Below are positions 38,072 through 40,490 of a stretch of 40,490 nt of DNA, one piece after another; within the stretch, counting starts at the first letter, position 1, and each line of letters opens with the position of its first letter. The stretch covers positions 1 to 40,490 of the forward strand of contig PMHJ01000039.1 in NCBI GenBank assembly GCA_003158175.1, written 5' to 3'. The notes under the pieces were generated by a model that saw only the letters and a list, made by a program, of their open reading frames with translations, searched no databases and was not told the origin of the DNA. Made by a program: the position numbers and the translations under genes. The stretch is from Candidatus Cybelea septentrionalis (lineage in GTDB: Bacteria; Vulcanimicrobiota; Vulcanimicrobiia; Vulcanimicrobiales; Vulcanimicrobiaceae).

Positions 38072-40129
38072 ATGAGAACTGCAGTTTTAACGGCCTTAAT
38101 TCTGGGGGTCTTTCCAACCGTGGCGGCGGCGGCCCCCGTGGCGCCGGAAGACCTCTTCAAGATGACGTTCTTGAGCAGCGCCTTGATCTCGCCCGACGGC
38201 ACCCACGTGCTCGTAGAGTCCTCGCGAATGAACGGTCCGAAAGATACGTACGATCGCACGATCGACCTCGTTGACGTTGCGACCGGAACGCTAACGCATA
38301 ACGTGACCAAACACTTGGGAGACGGCGACTACGACTGGATGCGCGACGGCCGCAGCTTCGTCTTCGTTCGGACGGTTGAAAAGCAGAAACCGCAGCTCTA
38401 TCGCTATACGCTCGCCGACGGAACCGTCGTCCAGTTGACCCACATCAAGAACGGCGTCTCGGGGCCCGTGGTGTCGCATGACGGCGATCGCATCGCGCTG
38501 ACCGTTACCGATACCGACCCGGCGCACGGGGCCTACGTCGATTACAGCAAAGCCGGCTTTACGCCGGCCAGCTCGCAAGAGAAGAGCGACGTGCACCTTA
38601 TCGACGATCTTTTCTTTCAAACGAACGGTGCGGGCTATACCTATCGGGACCACCCGCACATTTGGACGACCGATGCCGACGGCTCGCATCCAACGCAGTT
38701 GACTTCCGGCAGGTACTCTGAAGGCTTCGATGCCTGGTCGCCAGACGACAAAACCATTCTGTTTGACTCGTTGCGCTACGCGACCGTCGATAGCGGACCA
38801 AGCGACGTTTACACGATTCCTTCGACGGGCGGAGCGATGCAGAAGCTCACCTCGAGCCTGCCGGCAAATAACGGGATGTTCTTTGGCGCCGACGGGCACC
38901 GCGTGTACTATTTGAGCGGGGATGTAAAAGACGCTGCGGAGCGGCCCGCGTTGGTATCGGCGAACGGCGACGGCTCCGATGCACGGGTCATCGTCGCGCA
39001 CAACACCGTTCCTTGGGGCGATTCGCTTTTGGCCGACATGAAAGAAGGCGGCGGCTTTTGCGGATTGCCGCTGCCGTCGGGAAATCTAGCCTTACTCAAC
39101 ATCGACGGCCCGGGCTACGCCAACGTGCGAACGCTCGATCTTAACAGCGGCGCGCTGAGAGACATCACGCCGCCTCGGGGCGAAGCGTGGTCGTGCTCCG
39201 TATCGCGCAACGGCGAGCACGTCGCTTACCTCTACAGCGATTTTACGCACCCGGCCGACGTCTACGTGGCTAACATAAGCGGGGGTGCGCCGCGTCAGCT
39301 GACGCACGTCAACGATGCGTATCTCGCTTCGGTGACGCTGTCGCAGCCGGTAGAGTTTACGGTCAAAGATTCAGCCGGTTTTGCGGTTCAAGCCTGGTTC
39401 ATGCCGGCGGTCGGTGGTACCGCGGGGACAAAACATCCGACCTTGCTCGACATTCACGGCGGACCGGAGACGCAGTTCGGCGACACGTATTTCCACGAGT
39501 TTCAACTCTATGCGTCCCTGGGCTATAACGTCGTGTTTTCCGATCCCGCAGGCAGCACCGCTCACGGGTACGCTTTCGAAGAAGCGCTCGAAAACGATTA
39601 CGGCGATGCGATGTTCCGGGACGTCCAGGCCGTGATGGATGCGGCCGTGCAGCGGCCGGACGTCGACGCGTCGCGTTTAGCCGTCCTGGGCGGCTCGTAT
39701 GGGGGATATGCAACGCTTTGGGTGATCTCCCACACCAATCGCTATAAGGCTGCCGTTGCCGAACGCGCCGTGAGCGACTTGCAAAGCGAAAACCTAGCGG
39801 CCGATTTTGCCGGCAAGAACGGTTTAGGCGGCGGGTATTACAATTGGGGTCCGCCGTGGGATCCCGCTAGCACCGACTATGCGAAGTTCTCGCCGCTAAC
39901 GTACGTCGCCAACGTCCACACGCCGCTGATGATTCTTCACGCCGAGAACGACACGCGGGCCCCCATCGACCAGACGCTGCAAGAGTTCACCTCCTTGAAG
40001 ATCTTGGGACAAACCGTAGAGTACGTGTCGTTTCCCAACGAAAATCACGATCTCTCCCGCACCGGTTCCCCGATCCACCGGGTCGAACGTCTGCACCTCA
40101 TCATCAACTGGCTGAAGAAGTATCTCTAA
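38072..40129 (+). CDS. Secreted prolyl oligopeptidase-family (S9) peptidase
   Basis: A 685-aa protein with a signal peptide (MRTAVLTALILGVFPTVAAA). The N-terminal half is a WD40/TolB-like propeller (LISPDGTHVLVESSRMN, HIWTTDADGSHPTQLTSGRYSEGFDAWSPDDKTILF split over 180-230). The C-terminal alpha/beta-hydrolase has DIHGGPE, the nucleophile Ser542 in GGSYGGYATLW, Asp627 in AENDTRAPID and His659 in NENHDLSRTG. It resembles dipeptidyl/acylaminoacyl peptidases acting on peptides in the periplasm. ATAGGA precedes the ATG. Confidence 0.94.
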   Translation: MRTAVLTALILGVFPTVAAAAPVAPEDLFKMTFLSSALISPDGTHVLVESSRMNGPKDTYDRTIDLVDVATGTLTHNVTKHLGDGDYDWMRDGRSFVFVRTVEKQKPQLYRYTLADGTVVQLTHIKNGVSGPVVSHDGDRIALTVTDTDPAHGAYVDYSKAGFTPASSQEKSDVHLIDDLFFQTNGAGYTYRDHPHIWTTDADGSHPTQLTSGRYSEGFDAWSPDDKTILFDSLRYATVDSGPSDVYTIPSTGGAMQKLTSSLPANNGMFFGADGHRVYYLSGDVKDAAERPALVSANGDGSDARVIVAHNTVPWGDSLLADMKEGGGFCGLPLPSGNLALLNIDGPGYANVRTLDLNSGALRDITPPRGEAWSCSVSRNGEHVAYLYSDFTHPADVYVANISGGAPRQLTHVNDAYLASVTLSQPVEFTVKDSAGFAVQAWFMPAVGGTAGTKHPTLLDIHGGPETQFGDTYFHEFQLYASLGYNVVFSDPAGSTAHGYAFEEALENDYGDAMFRDVQAVMDAAVQRPDVDASRLAVLGGSYGGYATLWVISHTNRYKAAVAERAVSDLQSENLAADFAGKNGLGGGYYNWGPPWDPASTDYAKFSPLTYVANVHTPLMILHAENDTRAPIDQTLQEFTSLKILGQTVEYVSFPNENHDLSRTGSPIHRVERLHLIINWLKKYL

Positions 40130-40148
40130 CGTAAGGCGCGAGAGTCTC

Positions 40149-40490
40149 ATGCCACTAAATTCTGGAGGCCTTCGAACCAAGGCGCTGACGCCGGCGATCG
40201 GCGCGACCGTTGAGGGCATCGATCTCAGCGGGCCGCTCGAAGATGCAGAGGTGGCCGAGATTCGCAAGGCTCTCGACGAGCATCTCGTGCTTTTCTTCGA
40301 GGGACAGTCGTTAACGCCGGTTCAACAGCGCGACTTCGCGGCGCGCTTCGGACCGCTCTACGTTCATCCGTTCTATCCGGGTCACGAAGCAGCGACCGAG
40401 GTGATGGTGCTCGAGCACGATGCGACGCACCGCGCCAAGAGCGACCGCTGGCACAACGACGTCACGTATCTGGAGCGGCCGCCGCAGGCG
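40149..40490 (+). CDS. TauD/TfdA-family dioxygenase (3' end beyond window)
   Basis: The first 114 codons of a gene running off the edge. It begins MPLNSGGLRTKALTPAIGAT, then VEGIDLSGPL, LDEHLVLFFEGQSLTPVQQRDFAARFG and WHNDVTY. His102-x-Asp104 is the first pair of the iron facial triad of 2-oxoglutarate-dependent dioxygenases; the distal His lies outside the window. Substrate unknown (taurine and alkyl sulfates are typical of the family). It starts 19 bp after the S9 peptidase. Confidence 0.88.
   Translation, partial: MPLNSGGLRTKALTPAIGATVEGIDLSGPLEDAEVAEIRKALDEHLVLFFEGQSLTPVQQRDFAARFGPLYVHPFYPGHEAATEVMVLEHDATHRAKSDRWHNDVTYLERPPQA

Noticed and set aside
1-40490. CRISPR arrays, rRNA genes, IS transposases, phage genes
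   Set aside because: No regularly spaced repeats, rRNA, transposase or phage proteins were found in the window.

Overview
This is a GC-rich bacterial chromosome segment of about 40 kb, densely coded on both strands. Gene content (Lon protease between rplI and dnaB, a CxxC-x17-CxxC zinc-ribbon protein, Gloeo/Verruco-type LYGTT repeat lipoproteins, a PQQ operon and many lipoproteins with a Gly-Cys lipobox) suggests a diderm from a poorly cultured lineage such as Candidatus Eremiobacterota (WPS-2). This is a judgement from gene content, not from a marker-gene tree.

Layout. 0-5.4 kb: the tail of a secreted-lipoprotein gene, a phosphoesterase lipoprotein, rpsF-ssb, then a YceI/TMEM175-type pair and glnA. 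5.5-9.9 kb: a 149-bp palindromic element, then a minus-strand PQQ cofactor operon pqqA-C-D-E-B plus a beta-propeller protein; the pqq genes are tightly overlapped. pqqA was found by reading the sequence (35 aa with a Glu-Val-Thr-Ala-Tyr core). pqqC lies in the same frame right after the pqqA stop and has no ATG, GTG or TTG start upstream of its conserved N-terminus. 10-11.2 kb: a delta-9-type desaturase and a zinc-ribbon protein. 11.5-15.7 kb: rpsR-rplI-lon-dnaB. The usual rpsF-ssb-rpsR-rplI-dnaB neighbourhood is therefore split by about 9 kb containing glnA and the pqq operon.

15.7-18.7 kb: an MntR/DtxR-type regulator with two adjacent palindromic operators over its own start codon, an NRAMP transporter, a gamma-carbonic-anhydrase-like protein lacking one zinc histidine, a small unknown protein and tRNA-Thr(CGU). 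18.7-26.8 kb: a lipoprotein island that begins right after the tRNA. It has three copies of a two-gene unit (a glycine-rich lipoprotein plus a partner lipoprotein). One copy is decayed. All three partners carry the same ~25-bp dispersed sequence in frame, just after the lipobox cysteine. Other lipoproteins (a LYGTT-repeat protein and a paralogue of the gene cut at the window start) and two small acidic proteins follow.

26.8-32 kb: a minus-strand run of ATP-grasp, propeller lipoprotein, DUF6941-like, NIPSNAP, Rieske and penicillin-acylase-family genes. 32-40.5 kb: an Lrp/AsnC regulator coupled to a lipoprotein, a DsbA-like protein, a LolA-like secreted protein, DoxX, a ferritin-like protein, a PQQ-dependent dehydrogenase with a cytochrome c domain (the likely user of the PQQ made at 6-10 kb), a GNAT acetyltransferase, an S9 peptidase and the start of a TauD-family dioxygenase.
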